Below are positions 12,396 to 21,795 of a stretch of 64,000 bases of DNA, piece after piece. The notes under the pieces are model-generated. The model did not search any database and was not told the DNA's origin. It saw nothing but the letters and a program-made list of their open reading frames with translations. The DNA is from Serpentinimonas maccroryi (GTDB lineage: Bacteria; Pseudomonadota; Gammaproteobacteria; Burkholderiales; Burkholderiaceae_C), in assembly GCF_000828915.1 (NCBI RefSeq), contig NZ_AP014569.1:1116001-1180000 (forward strand), given 5' to 3'. How positions within the stretch are numbered: position 1 is the first letter of the stretch; the number at the start of each line of letters is the position of its first letter. The position numbers and the translations under genes were made by a program.

Positions 12396-13493
12396 TCAGG
12401 CGGCGCCCAAGTGCGGCACCAGCGCCCCGGCGTCGTTGCCGGCCTTTTGTGCCGCGGTGAAGGCCAGCATGCGTTCGATCGGAAGGCGCGCGCGCTCGAT
12501 CAGCGCGGCCGGCACCTCGATGGCGCCACTGCCGCTTTGCAGCGCCTGCGCCACCCCGGCCAGGCTGTTCATGGCCATCCAAGGGCAGTGGGCGCAGCTC
12601 TTGCAGGTGGCGCTGTCGCCGGCGGTGGGCGCTTCGATGAAGGTTTTGCCGGGGTTGAGGGTGCGCAGCTTATGCAGCATGCCTTTGTCGGTCGCCACGA
12701 TGAACTCGCTGGCCTCGAACTGCTGCGCGGCGCGCAAAATGGCGCTGGTCGAACCCACTGCATGGGCCAGCGCCACCACGTCGGCCGGGCTCTCGGGGTG
12801 CACCAGCACCTTGGCCTGCGGGTGCTCGCGCATCAGCGCTTGCAGCTCGGTGGCCTTGAACTCGTCGTGCACGATGCACGAGCCCTTCCACATCAGCATG
12901 TCGGCGCCGGTTTCGCGCTCGATGTAGGCCCCTAGGTGCTTGTCCGGGGCCCAGAGGATTTTGTGCCCACGCGCCTTGAGCGCGCGCACGATGTCGAGCG
13001 CGCAGCTCGAGGTCACCAGCCAGTCGGCACGCGCCTTCACCGCTGCGCTGGTGTTGGCATAGACCACCACCGTGCGCTCGGGGTGCTGGTCGCAAAAGGC
13101 GGCAAATTCATCGATCGGGCAACCCAGGTCGAGCGAACAGGTGGCCTCGAGGTCCGGCATGAGCACGGTTTTTTCGGGCGACAGCAGCTTGGCGGTCTCG
13201 CCCATGAAGCGCACGCCGCTCACCACCAAGGTCTGGGCCGCATGGTCGCGGCCAAAGCGCGCCATCTCTAGGCTGTCGCTCACCAAGCCGCCGGTTTCCT
13301 CGGCCAAATCCTGCAAGTCGGGGTGCACGTAGTAGTGCGACACCATAACGGCGTTGCGTTCGTGCAACCACTGCCGAATCTGCGCCTTAAGGGCCAAGCG
13401 CTCCTCTGGCGCGGGCTCGACCGGCACCCGCGCCCAAGCGTGGCGTGTGCTGCAAGCGGGTTGTTCGAAATCGACTGCGATGCGTTGTTCCAT
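12396..13493 (-). CDS. nadA: Quinolinate synthase
   Basis: Condenses iminoaspartate with dihydroxyacetone phosphate to quinolinate using a [4Fe-4S] cluster. The 365-residue protein has the expected cluster cysteines, one in [11 protein letters not shown] and another in the C-terminal [13 protein letters not shown] region. Substrate-binding segments include [17 protein letters not shown] and [14 protein letters not shown]. It lies about 2.7 kb from nadB on the opposite strand, so the two NAD-pathway genes are close but not co-transcribed. thiC follows after 152 bases. Confidence 0.96.
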   Translation of the reverse strand: MEQRIAVDFEQPACSTRHAWARVPVEPAPEERLALKAQIRQWLHERNAVMVSHYYVHPDLQDLAEETGGLVSDSLEMARFGRDHAAQTLVVSGVRFMGETAKLLSPEKTVLMPDLEATCSLDLGCPIDEFAAFCDQHPERTVVVYANTSAAVKARADWLVTSSCALDIVRALKARGHKILWAPDKHLGAYIERETGADMLMWKGSCIVHDEFKATELQALMREHPQAKVLVHPESPADVVALAHAVGSTSAILRAAQQFEASEFIVATDKGMLHKLRTLNPGKTFIEAPTAGDSATCKSCAHCPWMAMNSLAGVAQALQSGSGAIEVPAALIERARLPIERMLAFTAAQKAGNDAGALVPHLGAA

Positions 13494-13541
13494 GAGCGGC
13501 GATTGTCCTACAGTCCACTCGTTGGCAGCGTCTCAGTGCCC

Positions 13542-13781
13542 TTAGCCCTTGGTGCCGCCGCTTTGCAGGCGCTTTTTGGCCTCGGCCAAGCGCTCTGCCT
13601 TGCGCTGCTCGTCGGCCTTCATGGCCATGCGCGTGGTGCGGCCCGACAAGTCAGACCACAGCCACCACAGCGCCGCCAGCGCAAAGGGGCTCAACACCCA
13701 CCACCAGCTCCAATGCGCCACCGGCTCCACCCCGGCCAGTTTCAAACCGAGTAAAAGCAGCGCCAGTATCAGCAGATACAT
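13542..13781 (-). CDS. Small Trp-rich membrane protein
   Basis: A 79-residue protein starting MYLLILALLLLGLKLAGVEP, followed by HWSWWWVLSPFALAALWWLW, giving two hydrophobic segments rich in tryptophan. A charged Lys/Arg/Glu C-terminal tail follows (MKADEQRKAERLAEAKKRL). This matches the betaproteobacterial small Trp-rich protein family (TIGR04438, from memory), whose function is unknown. The frame is open upstream to 13904, but the first 41 residues overlap the divergent cytochrome promoter and do not resemble the family. GAG in the sequence CAGGAGTTGAAC before the ATG at 13781 serves as a ribosome-binding site. Confidence 0.8.
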   Translation of the reverse strand: MYLLILALLLLGLKLAGVEPVAHWSWWWVLSPFALAALWWLWSDLSGRTTRMAMKADEQRKAERLAEAKKRLQSGGTKG

Positions 13782-13907
13782 GTTCAACTCCTGTAACTTG
13801 GGTGGTATCGATTGCAACCAGACGTAATTGCACCATTTAAAGACTGCGGTTACGGATAAAATCGCACCTACCAACTTCCCCCGAATTATCCACCCTAGGA
13901 GCATCCC

Positions 13908-14231
13908 ATGAAACGCACCTTGTTCGCCCTAGCCGCCGCCACCTTGGTTACGCTGCCTGCCGTCACCGTCCCGGTGCTGGCCGACGAGGCCGCCTTCGCC
14001 CGCGCCAGCGGTTGCATGGCCTGTCACGCCGTCGATCGGCGCATGGTCGGCCCCTCGTTTCGCGACATTTCAGCCCGCTACGCCGGCCAAGCCGACGCTG
14101 TGGCGCGCATGACGACCAAGATTCAGCGCGGCGGCTCGGGTGTCTGGGGCCCGGTGCCCATGCCAGCCAACCCGCGCCTGAGCGAAGCCGACGCGCGCCG
14201 CCTAGCCACCTGGTCGCTCAGCCACCGCTGA
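13908..14231 (+). CDS. Periplasmic class I cytochrome c
   Basis: A small monohaem cytochrome c of 107 residues, an electron carrier in the periplasm. Residues 1-25 form a Sec signal peptide with cleavage predicted after VLA at Ala25. The haem site CMACH has Cys36, Cys39 and His40, and the distal ligand is probably Met85 in VPMPANP. It is of the cytochrome c-551/c-552 type by size and spacing. TAGGAG about eight bases before the ATG is a good ribosome-binding site. The gene is divergent from the Trp-rich protein and is followed by repeat copy A with its terminator hairpin. Confidence 0.92.
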   Translation: MKRTLFALAAATLVTLPAVTVPVLADEAAFARASGCMACHAVDRRMVGPSFRDISARYAGQADAVARMTTKIQRGGSGVWGPVPMPANPRLSEADARRLATWSLSHR

Positions 14232-14300
14232 ACTGCGGCCACGCGGCACCCTCCAGCAGCCGCTGGTTTTGGCGCAAACGAAAAAAGGGGGCCCTGTGGC

Positions 14301-14449
14301 CTAGTCGTTGGCTTAAAGTGTTGACGTTCTAGAAGGGCTTGATTGCGACGCCTCCGTAAGCTTGCTGGCTACGGAGGCGGTTTTTCATGCCCAAGCCAAG
14401 ACCTGGCCGTAGTGGTTTTCAGCGAGAGGCCTCCGATGGAGAGCCCACC
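14301..14449 (+). repeat. 149-bp direct repeat, copy A (left of hipBA)
   Basis: This stretch, starting CTAGTCGTTGGCTTA and ending GAGCCCACC, is matched by 16388-16536 in the same orientation over the same length with scattered substitutions. I estimate a little over 80% identity by eye. The two copies enclose the hipBA operon. Each holds a hairpin followed by TTTTT. Confidence 0.85.
14349..14385 (+). terminator. Intrinsic terminator hairpin in repeat copy A
   Basis: CGCCTCCGTA (14349-14358) pairs perfectly with TACGGAGGCG (14370-14379) across an 11-base loop and is followed by G and TTTTT, a textbook plus-strand terminator. It lies 118 bases after the cytochrome c stop and could end that transcript. 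Confidence 0.75.
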
Positions 14450-14471
14450 AATGCCTTTTTTTATCTCGGGC

Positions 14472-15800
14472 TCAGCTCATCAAGGGCAGGTGGGACTTCC
14501 CTATCTTAGTGCGCGCCGGCGCCTTGGGCTGTACCACCTCTGCGAAGCCTTCTGCCTGCAGCACGGGCTCCAGGGAAGGAAAACTCCATGCCTTGCTCAG
14601 TCGCAGGCTGTTCATGCCTTCGTTCCAGGCCTTCAACATGCGAGGGCCCACCAGTCCAAACGACTCGTAGTCCCGACTCGCCCGTACGACCTCTGTGGAA
14701 ACATCCACCATCGCCTCGCAGAGGCGCTCAACCCGTTGGCCGACCTCCGCCGGCTTCAGGCTGCAGCGTGTCTGGAGGTAGACCTCCAAGGCCTTGCCTG
14801 GGCGCCACGTGCTGCGTCCACCTACGGACATCCCGGGAGGGTTGTCGCAGTAGTCGTCGTAGACGGAAATGGTCAGCATGTCATAGACCGGCGCCAGGCG
14901 CACGTCCGAGAGGCCTGAATACAGCAGGGCAATATTCTTGGTGTGGCAGTCCGCATTGCGCAGCGCATAGGTGAGCAACAGCAGATTACCGAGGTCGGAC
15001 AAGGCCTGGCCTTGGTTCTGCACCGGCGTGACATCCTTGATGCGGTTGGCCACCTTCTCCCAGGTTGACTCATACTTTTGCTCGGGGCGCAGCGCCAGCA
15101 AGCTGCACAAATCCTCCATGCCGAGCCGCGTGATTCCGTCCTCGGCATAGTCAAAGCGATGTACCGCCAGGGCTTGCCCGTCCTGCGAGACCTCCGTCCG
15201 GGCCGCGTGGCCGAACGCGCGATGGGCCACCTGCATGCAAAAGTGCTCGTTGAGCGCCACACCAGGCAGGCGAGAGGTGGTTCCCTTGATGATGTACTTG
15301 TCTGTGGGCAGCGTGGCTTTGTTGTAGTCCTTCAGAAACCCCGCGGTGTTGGGTGCCAGGAACTTGGGCACCACGCCCGAGACACCGGAGGCTGCAAAGC
15401 GCCGCACCAGGCGCTCAAAGGCCGCCTCAGAGTTGTCGCCCCTCAGGATGTCGCCCAGATCGAACGCCAAGGGCTCGGCCCGGGGGTCAGCGCCAGGCGG
15501 CGCCAGCTTGACCCGCCCTATGGCATTGCGGCCGACAAACGAAAGAAGGTTCAAAGGGGATGCCCCTACGTTAGGACCCAATTGCTCCTGCAGCACGGAG
15601 AGCAGGTAGCCCTCAGGCAGGTTCATCCTGAACAGCGGATGGAGCTCCGGATAGACGTAGGACTTGGTGCGCACGGGCATGAGCAGGGAAATGAACTGCT
15701 CCTCGGCAACACCGGGGTGGTAGGTGAGCACGTGCTCGAAGTTGTCTGTGGACTCCAACGTGGCCACAGGTTCGTCGTGCACGAAGACAGTGAGCTTCAC
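14472..15800 (-). CDS. hipA: HipA-family Ser/Thr kinase toxin
   Basis: A 442-residue HipA-like protein kinase. In E. coli HipA phosphorylates glutamyl-tRNA synthetase and induces persistence; the target here is unknown. The N-terminal HipA domain covers about residues 1-110. The kinase core has GVVPKFLAP in the Ser-loop region, a Lys in KYIIKG, the catalytic NADCHTKN (Asp and Asn) and a metal-binding Asp in APVYDML, so it appears catalytically intact. The start codon overlaps the hipB stop by four bases (ATGA), giving translational coupling. The module is bracketed by repeat copies A and B. Confidence 0.92.
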   Translation of the reverse strand: MKLTVFVHDEPVATLESTDNFEHVLTYHPGVAEEQFISLLMPVRTKSYVYPELHPLFRMNLPEGYLLSVLQEQLGPNVGASPLNLLSFVGRNAIGRVKLAPPGADPRAEPLAFDLGDILRGDNSEAAFERLVRRFAASGVSGVVPKFLAPNTAGFLKDYNKATLPTDKYIIKGTTSRLPGVALNEHFCMQVAHRAFGHAARTEVSQDGQALAVHRFDYAEDGITRLGMEDLCSLLALRPEQKYESTWEKVANRIKDVTPVQNQGQALSDLGNLLLLTYALRNADCHTKNIALLYSGLSDVRLAPVYDMLTISVYDDYCDNPPGMSVGGRSTWRPGKALEVYLQTRCSLKPAEVGQRVERLCEAMVDVSTEVVRASRDYESFGLVGPRMLKAWNEGMNSLRLSKAWSFPSLEPVLQAEGFAEVVQPKAPARTKIGKSHLPLMS

Positions 15801-16111
15801 GGGCGGCGTTCTGCGGGGGCGGCAGTGCCGCTACGGGCCACCTCTGAGCCCTCCAGCCGGCGCTGGGCCAGAGCGTCGTCGAGCGTGAACCGCGGCTTGG
15901 CCGCACTGACGGTCAACCCATAGCCCAGAACTTCCAGGAGGCGAAGCAGCTTCCTGGAACCAAATTCCGAGACATTGCCCTTTTCGAACCGGGCCAGCGT
16001 CGACTGAGCGAGGCCACACAAGGCACCAAGCTCTTTTTGGGTCAGGCCTTTGTCACGGCGCAACCGGGCCACTTCTTGGCCTAGGTCGGACAGGCTTGAC
16101 AAGTGCTGCAT
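15797..16111 (-). CDS. hipB: HipB-family antitoxin, XRE helix-turn-helix
   Basis: A 104-residue DNA-binding antitoxin. The helix-turn-helix spans about residues 10-45 (LRRDKGLTQKELGALCGLAQ, then STLARFEKG). A C-terminal tail of about 35 residues is longer and more polar than in E. coli HipB. By analogy it neutralises HipA and represses its own promoter. It is the first gene of the hipBA operon. The ribosome-binding site is weak (GAAAGA). An 11-bp sequence touching the start codon is repeated in inverted orientation 125 bases upstream and is a candidate operator pair. Confidence 0.9.
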   Translation of the reverse strand: MQHLSSLSDLGQEVARLRRDKGLTQKELGALCGLAQSTLARFEKGNVSEFGSRKLLRLLEVLGYGLTVSAAKPRFTLDDALAQRRLEGSEVARSGTAAPAERRP

Positions 16112-16121
16112 TTGTTATCTT
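16111..16121 (-). promoter_or_regulatory. Candidate HipB operator half, start-proximal
   Basis: TTTGTTATCTT begins on the first base of the hipB start codon and covers the ribosome-binding region. Its exact reverse complement is at 16247-16257. The spacing differs from E. coli hip operators, so a role in autorepression is inferred. Confidence 0.4.
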
Positions 16122-16246
16122 TCAAAGTGTCGGTCAGGCTCCAGTTTAATAGCACATGCGCCATAAATTCAACAGGGCAGGCACATTGCTTCCGACCGTA
16201 AGCTCAACTTAAAAACCAGTTAGGCAACGCGGCTTCGCGCACTCAT

Positions 16247-16257
16247 AAGATAACAAA
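16247..16257 (+). promoter_or_regulatory. Candidate HipB operator half, distal
   Basis: AAGATAACAAA is an exact 11-base reverse complement of 16111-16121, located 125 bases upstream of it in the likely hipBA promoter region. Confidence 0.4.
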
Positions 16258-16387
16258 CATGTCATAGAAAGGCAAGCAAAGTTGCTCGGTTGACTGAGAG
16301 CGACTTCAAAAACCCATGCCATATAAAGCATGTTTTGCGGCCCGTTGCAGGGTTCAATGCACACAAAAAAGCTCCCAGAACGCAAGG

Positions 16388-16536
16388 CTAGCCGTTGGCT
16401 TAGAGTGCTGACGTTCTGGAAGGGCTTGATGGCGACGCCTCCGCAGCTTGCTGGCTATGGAGGCGTTTTTCATGGTCAAGCTAAGACCTGGGCGCCGCGG
16501 CTTTCAGCAAGAACCCCCTCGGATGCAGAGCCCACC
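16388..16536 (+). repeat. 149-bp direct repeat, copy B (right of hipBA)
   Basis: Same length, orientation and end sequences (CTAGCCGTTGGCTTA to GAGCCCACC) as copy A at 14301-14449, with scattered mismatches and two one-base indels around the hairpin. The hairpin arms are reduced to CGCCTCC (16436-16442) and GGAGGCG (16459-16465), still followed by TTTTT. Confidence 0.85.
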
Positions 16537-16625
16537 CTAGTTCCTTGCCGGGCATACAGACCTCATTGGTCACCTGGCGACTGCCCGAGGCCGCACGTAT
16601 GCTGAAAAAATCTCCGGAAGAAAAA

Positions 16626-16656
16626 TGCCCTATAAAACGAGGAGTCGCATAGGGCA
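16626..16656. repeat. Inverted repeat TGCCCTAT / ATAGGGCA
   Basis: Perfect 8-base arms (16626-16633 and 16649-16656) separated by 15 bases, between repeat copies B and C. It could be a protein-binding site or a recombination scar; no function is evident. Confidence 0.5.
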
Positions 16657-16680
16657 AACCAGGAGCCTACGAGGTAGGCA

Positions 16681-16721
16681 TCAACACTTTACGCCAACGC
16701 CTAGCCCTGTGGCCCCCTTTT
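16681..16721 (-). repeat. Partial inverted copy C of the hipBA-flanking repeat
   Basis: Read on the minus strand, this 41-base stretch matches 14284-14325, the start of copy A and its immediate left flank (AAAAGGGGG ... CGTTGGC.TAAAGTGTTGA). The central eight bases are CCACAGGG here against CCCTGTGG in copy A, that is, the same block inverted. Confidence 0.65.
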
Positions 16722-16818
16722 GCATTTGGGGCCTTGCGGCCCCCTCGGGTTTCGGGCAGCGCACAAGGTCTGCCCACCCCAAAAGCGCGCACCCAAGTCC
16801 GGGCGCGCGCCAGCCCGA

Positions 16819-18813
<1,995 letters not shown>

Positions 18814-18977
18814 GAAAAGCTCCTCTGTTGGGTGAAATCGGCAACCTATGACTGTGCGCAAGCTCTCTGACGAGGCTCTTACATCCTACATCATCACCAG
18901 AAAGCCGCCGACACGCATATACCCGAATTATTTACACTCGGGCTCTTAGCCCAAAATTTTTAACCAGTAACTACACC

Positions 18978-20528
18978 ATGACCACCATCCGCCAGCAAGA
19001 CCTGATCGACTCGATCGCCGACGCCTTTCAGTACATCAGTTTCTACCACCCGCTCGACTACATCCAAGCGCTGGGCCGGGCTTGGGAGCGCGAGCAAGGG
19101 GCGGCGGCCAAAGACGCCATCGCCCAGATCCTGAGCAACTCGCGCCTGAGCGCCGAGGGGCACCGCCCGATCTGCCAAGACACCGGCATCGCCGTGGTGT
19201 TCATCAAGGTGGGCATGAACGTGCGCTGGAGCGACGCCACCCTGAGCCTGCACGAGATGATCAACGAAGGCGTGCGCCGCGCTTACCTGAACCCGGACAA
19301 CCCGCTGCGCGCCTCGGTGCTGGCCGACCCGGCCGGGGCGCGCAAAAACACGCGCGACAACACGCCGGCGGTGGTGCACTACGAAATCGTGCCCGGCGAC
19401 CAGGTGGAGGTGACCTGTGCCGCCAAGGGCGGCGGCTCCGAGAACAAGTCCAGGTTCGCCATGCTCAACCCCTCCGACTCGATCGTGGACTGGGTGCTCA
19501 AAACCGTGCCCGGCATGGGTTCCGGCTGGTGCCCGCCGGGGATTTTGGGCTTGGGGCTAGGCGGCACGCCCGAAAAAGCCATGCTGCTGGCCAAAGAGTC
19601 GCTCATGGCCCCGGTGGACATCGACCTGCTGTTCGAGCGCCAGCGCGCCGGAGCGGCGCTGACGCGCTTGGAGGCGCTGCGGCTGGAGCTGTACGAGAAG
19701 GTCAACGCGCTGGGCATCGGCGCCCAAGGGCTGGGCGGGCTGACCACGGTGCTGGACGTGAAAATCCTTGATTACCCGACCCACGCCGCCTCGCTGCCGG
19801 TGGCCCTGATCCCCAACTGCGCCGCCACCCGGCACGTGCATTTTTACCTCGACGGCAGCGGCCCGGCCCGACTCGAGCCACCGCGTCTGGCCGATTGGCC
19901 GGCGGTGACTTGGACGCCAGATGTGCAGACGGCCAAGCGGGTGCAGCTCGACACCCTGAGCCCGGCCGAGGTCGCGAGCTGGAAGGCGGGCGACAAGCTG
20001 CTGCTCAACGGCAAGATGCTCACCGGGCGCGACGCCGCGCACAAGCGCATTGCCGACCTGCTGGCCAAGGGCGAGCCGCTGCCGGTGGATTTCCGCAACC
20101 GCGTGATCTACTACGTGGGGCCGGTGGACCCGGTGCGCGATGAAGTGGTGGGCCCGGCCGGCCCGACCACCGCCTCGCGCATGGACCCGTTCACGCGCAC
20201 GATGCTGGAGCAGACCGGCCTGATCGCCATGATCGGAAAATCGGAGCGCGGCCCGGTGGCGGTGCAGGCGATCAAAGACAACCGCAGCGCCTACCTGATG
20301 GCCGTGGGCGGCGCCGCCTACCTGGTGGCCAAGGCGATCAAATCGGCCAAGGTGGTGGGTTTTGCCGACCTTGGGATGGAAGCGATCTACGAGTTTGAGG
20401 TGCAGGACATGCCGGTGACGGTGGCGGTGGACAGCAGTGGCGACAACGTGCACGAAAGCGGCCCAGCCGAATGGCGCCAGCGCATCGCCAGTGGCGAGTT
20501 CAAGGGCATTGCGCTGGCAGCGGGTTAA
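18978..20528 (+). CDS. Fumarate hydratase class I (iron-sulfur, single chain)
   Basis: Interconverts fumarate and malate in the TCA cycle using an oxygen-sensitive [4Fe-4S] cluster. The 516-residue protein contains both halves of the class I fold. The N-terminal half has Cys66 in RPICQDTGI, GSGWCPPGILGLGLGG and IPNCAATRHVHFYLDGSG, which supply the three cluster cysteines. The C-terminal half has PTTASRMDPF, MIGKSERGP and GGAAYL. It resembles E. coli FumA/FumB in length and order. It ends next to a strong hairpin. Confidence 0.95.
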   Translation: MTTIRQQDLIDSIADAFQYISFYHPLDYIQALGRAWEREQGAAAKDAIAQILSNSRLSAEGHRPICQDTGIAVVFIKVGMNVRWSDATLSLHEMINEGVRRAYLNPDNPLRASVLADPAGARKNTRDNTPAVVHYEIVPGDQVEVTCAAKGGGSENKSRFAMLNPSDSIVDWVLKTVPGMGSGWCPPGILGLGLGGTPEKAMLLAKESLMAPVDIDLLFERQRAGAALTRLEALRLELYEKVNALGIGAQGLGGLTTVLDVKILDYPTHAASLPVALIPNCAATRHVHFYLDGSGPARLEPPRLADWPAVTWTPDVQTAKRVQLDTLSPAEVASWKAGDKLLLNGKMLTGRDAAHKRIADLLAKGEPLPVDFRNRVIYYVGPVDPVRDEVVGPAGPTTASRMDPFTRTMLEQTGLIAMIGKSERGPVAVQAIKDNRSAYLMAVGGAAYLVAKAIKSAKVVGFADLGMEAIYEFEVQDMPVTVAVDSSGDNVHESGPAEWRQRIASGEFKGIALAAG

Positions 20529-20534
20529 GCCCCA

Positions 20535-20578
20535 GCGCGGGCTCTGGCGTCGGCCTTAGGGCGCGCCAGAGCCCGCGC
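20535..20578. terminator. Strong bidirectional hairpin after fumarase
   Basis: GCGCGGGCTCTGGCG (20535-20549) pairs perfectly over 15 bases with 20564-20578 across a 14-base loop, between two convergent genes. No T tract is present, but the stem is very stable. Confidence 0.65.
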
Positions 20579-20620
20579 AAAGGCCGTGCGCGTCGGCAGC
20601 TCAAGCACCCCCCGGGGGGG

Positions 20621-21244
20621 TTAGTGCAAATGGCGCGGCTTGCGCGGCCCGCCATGCCCGCCGGCTGGGCCCGAACCGCGCGGCGGGCGGCCCAGCTGCA
20701 TCGAGCTCACCAGCGAGTCGAAGCGGCTGCCAAACAGGCGGTCGATCGAGGCCACCACGTCACTGAGCTCGGACGCGTCGAAGTGGCGCTCCATCAGGTT
20801 GACCACGTCTTGCACCAGCAAGTCGCGCTGCACCTGCATGATGGCCGCCGGTGTGGGGCCCACAAAGCAGAGCACGAAGTCGTCGCGCGCCTCTTCGTCT
20901 TCCGGCGCTTCTTCTTCGTCGAACTCAATGTCGTAGAACGAGACCTCAAGCGCGGCCCCGGCAGCGGCGATTTCATTCAGGCCCATGCAGGCTTCGTCGA
21001 TGGCGAGGCGAAAATCCTCGTCGCCCTCGACCGTCCAGCAAATCTGCAACAAGCGCTCTTTGGCCTCGAAGCGGATGCCGGGCTCTTCTTCGTACTGGCT
21101 GGCTGCGGCATCGACCAGCGAGCGCGCGCCCACGTACTTCCACAGCGGCTTGAGCGCGTCCTGAATCTGTGGGTAGTCCACCTCCTCGCGCAGGGGAACG
21201 TCGCCGTGGACGTGGATCTCGAACGCAGGGGCGTTTTGGCTCAT
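20621..21244 (-). CDS. Conserved hypothetical protein (possibly DUF6806)
   Basis: A 207-residue soluble, acidic protein that I recognise as conserved in Burkholderiales without a known function; the DUF6806 name is from memory and unverified. It has FEIHVHGDVPLREEVDYPQI, ALKPLWKYVGARSL and an acidic stretch EFDEEEAPEDEEARDD. Next comes FVGPTPAAIMQVQRDLLVQD, and a Gly/Pro/Arg/His-rich tail ends PRKPRHLH. No signal peptide or membrane segment is seen. ATG 21244 is preferred; a GTG four codons upstream (21256) is possible. Confidence 0.75.
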   Translation of the reverse strand: MSQNAPAFEIHVHGDVPLREEVDYPQIQDALKPLWKYVGARSLVDAAASQYEEEPGIRFEAKERLLQICWTVEGDEDFRLAIDEACMGLNEIAAAGAALEVSFYDIEFDEEEAPEDEEARDDFVLCFVGPTPAAIMQVQRDLLVQDVVNLMERHFDASELSDVVASIDRLFGSRFDSLVSSMQLGRPPRGSGPAGGHGGPRKPRHLH

Positions 21245-21477
21245 GATGGTGCTCACAGTTGAATGGGGTATGCACGCAAAACCCGCAGCGCTTCCCCATC
21301 CATGATCTAAAAGCCCGATTGTAAATCCCCATGCTCCGGCTGGTGCAGCCTGCTGGTTTGGACTGCGTGCTTGGCGCCACCCATGCCCGCTGTGCGCTCA
21401 TGCAGGCAGCGGGCTTGCCACGGGCGCAAAGCTTGGTAAAGTCGGGCTTGGCTTCACTCTAACTCACGAACAATCCC

Positions 21478-21753
21478 ATGGCACGCACGGTTCACTGCAT
21501 CAAACTCGGCACCGATTCCGAAGGCCTCGACTTCCCACCCTACCCGGGCGAGCTGGGCAAACGCATTTACGAGCAGGTCAGCAAACAGGCTTGGGCCGAC
21601 TGGATCCGGCACCAAACCATGCTGGTGAACGAAAACCGCCTCAACTTGGCCGACCTGCGGGCGCGCCAATACCTGGCGCGGCAGATGGAGCAGCATTTTT
21701 TTGGTGCTGGGGCCGACCAAGCCGCCGGCTACGTGCCGCCAAGCGGCCCATGA
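21478..21753 (+). CDS. yggX: Oxidative damage protection / Fe(II)-trafficking protein
   Basis: A 91-residue YggX family protein, thought to handle labile iron and protect Fe-S enzymes from oxidants. It begins [20 protein letters not shown], with the family Cys7, continues [19 protein letters not shown] and ends in the typical [20 protein letters not shown] region. It sits near Fe-S enzymes (fumarase upstream, cysI downstream), though this closeness may be chance. The 233 bases upstream show only a weak ribosome-binding site. Confidence 0.93.
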   Translation: MARTVHCIKLGTDSEGLDFPPYPGELGKRIYEQVSKQAWADWIRHQTMLVNENRLNLADLRARQYLARQMEQHFFGAGADQAAGYVPPSGP

Positions 21754-21795
21754 TGCGCACCGCTGCCGGCGGCTGCCGCCACCGGCCGCTGCGGT

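Larger units (their letters stand above)
16112..16818. other. 707-base non-coding region between hipB and acs
   Basis: I see no convincing gene here. It holds the hipBA promoter region, repeat copy B with its hairpin (16388-16536), and an 8-bp inverted repeat at 16626-16656. A short hairpin GCCTAC GAG GTAGGC is at 16665-16679, and the partial inverted repeat copy C is at 16681-16721. The AT-richer part (16140-16340) contrasts with the backbone. Confidence 0.7.

Noticed and set aside
14343-14918. Plus-strand open frame starting in repeat copy A
   Set aside because: It overlaps hipA in antisense and has no family motif.
16330-16605. Short plus-strand open frame in the hipB-acs gap
   Set aside because: It runs through repeat copy B and its hairpin, lacks a ribosome-binding site and resembles nothing known.
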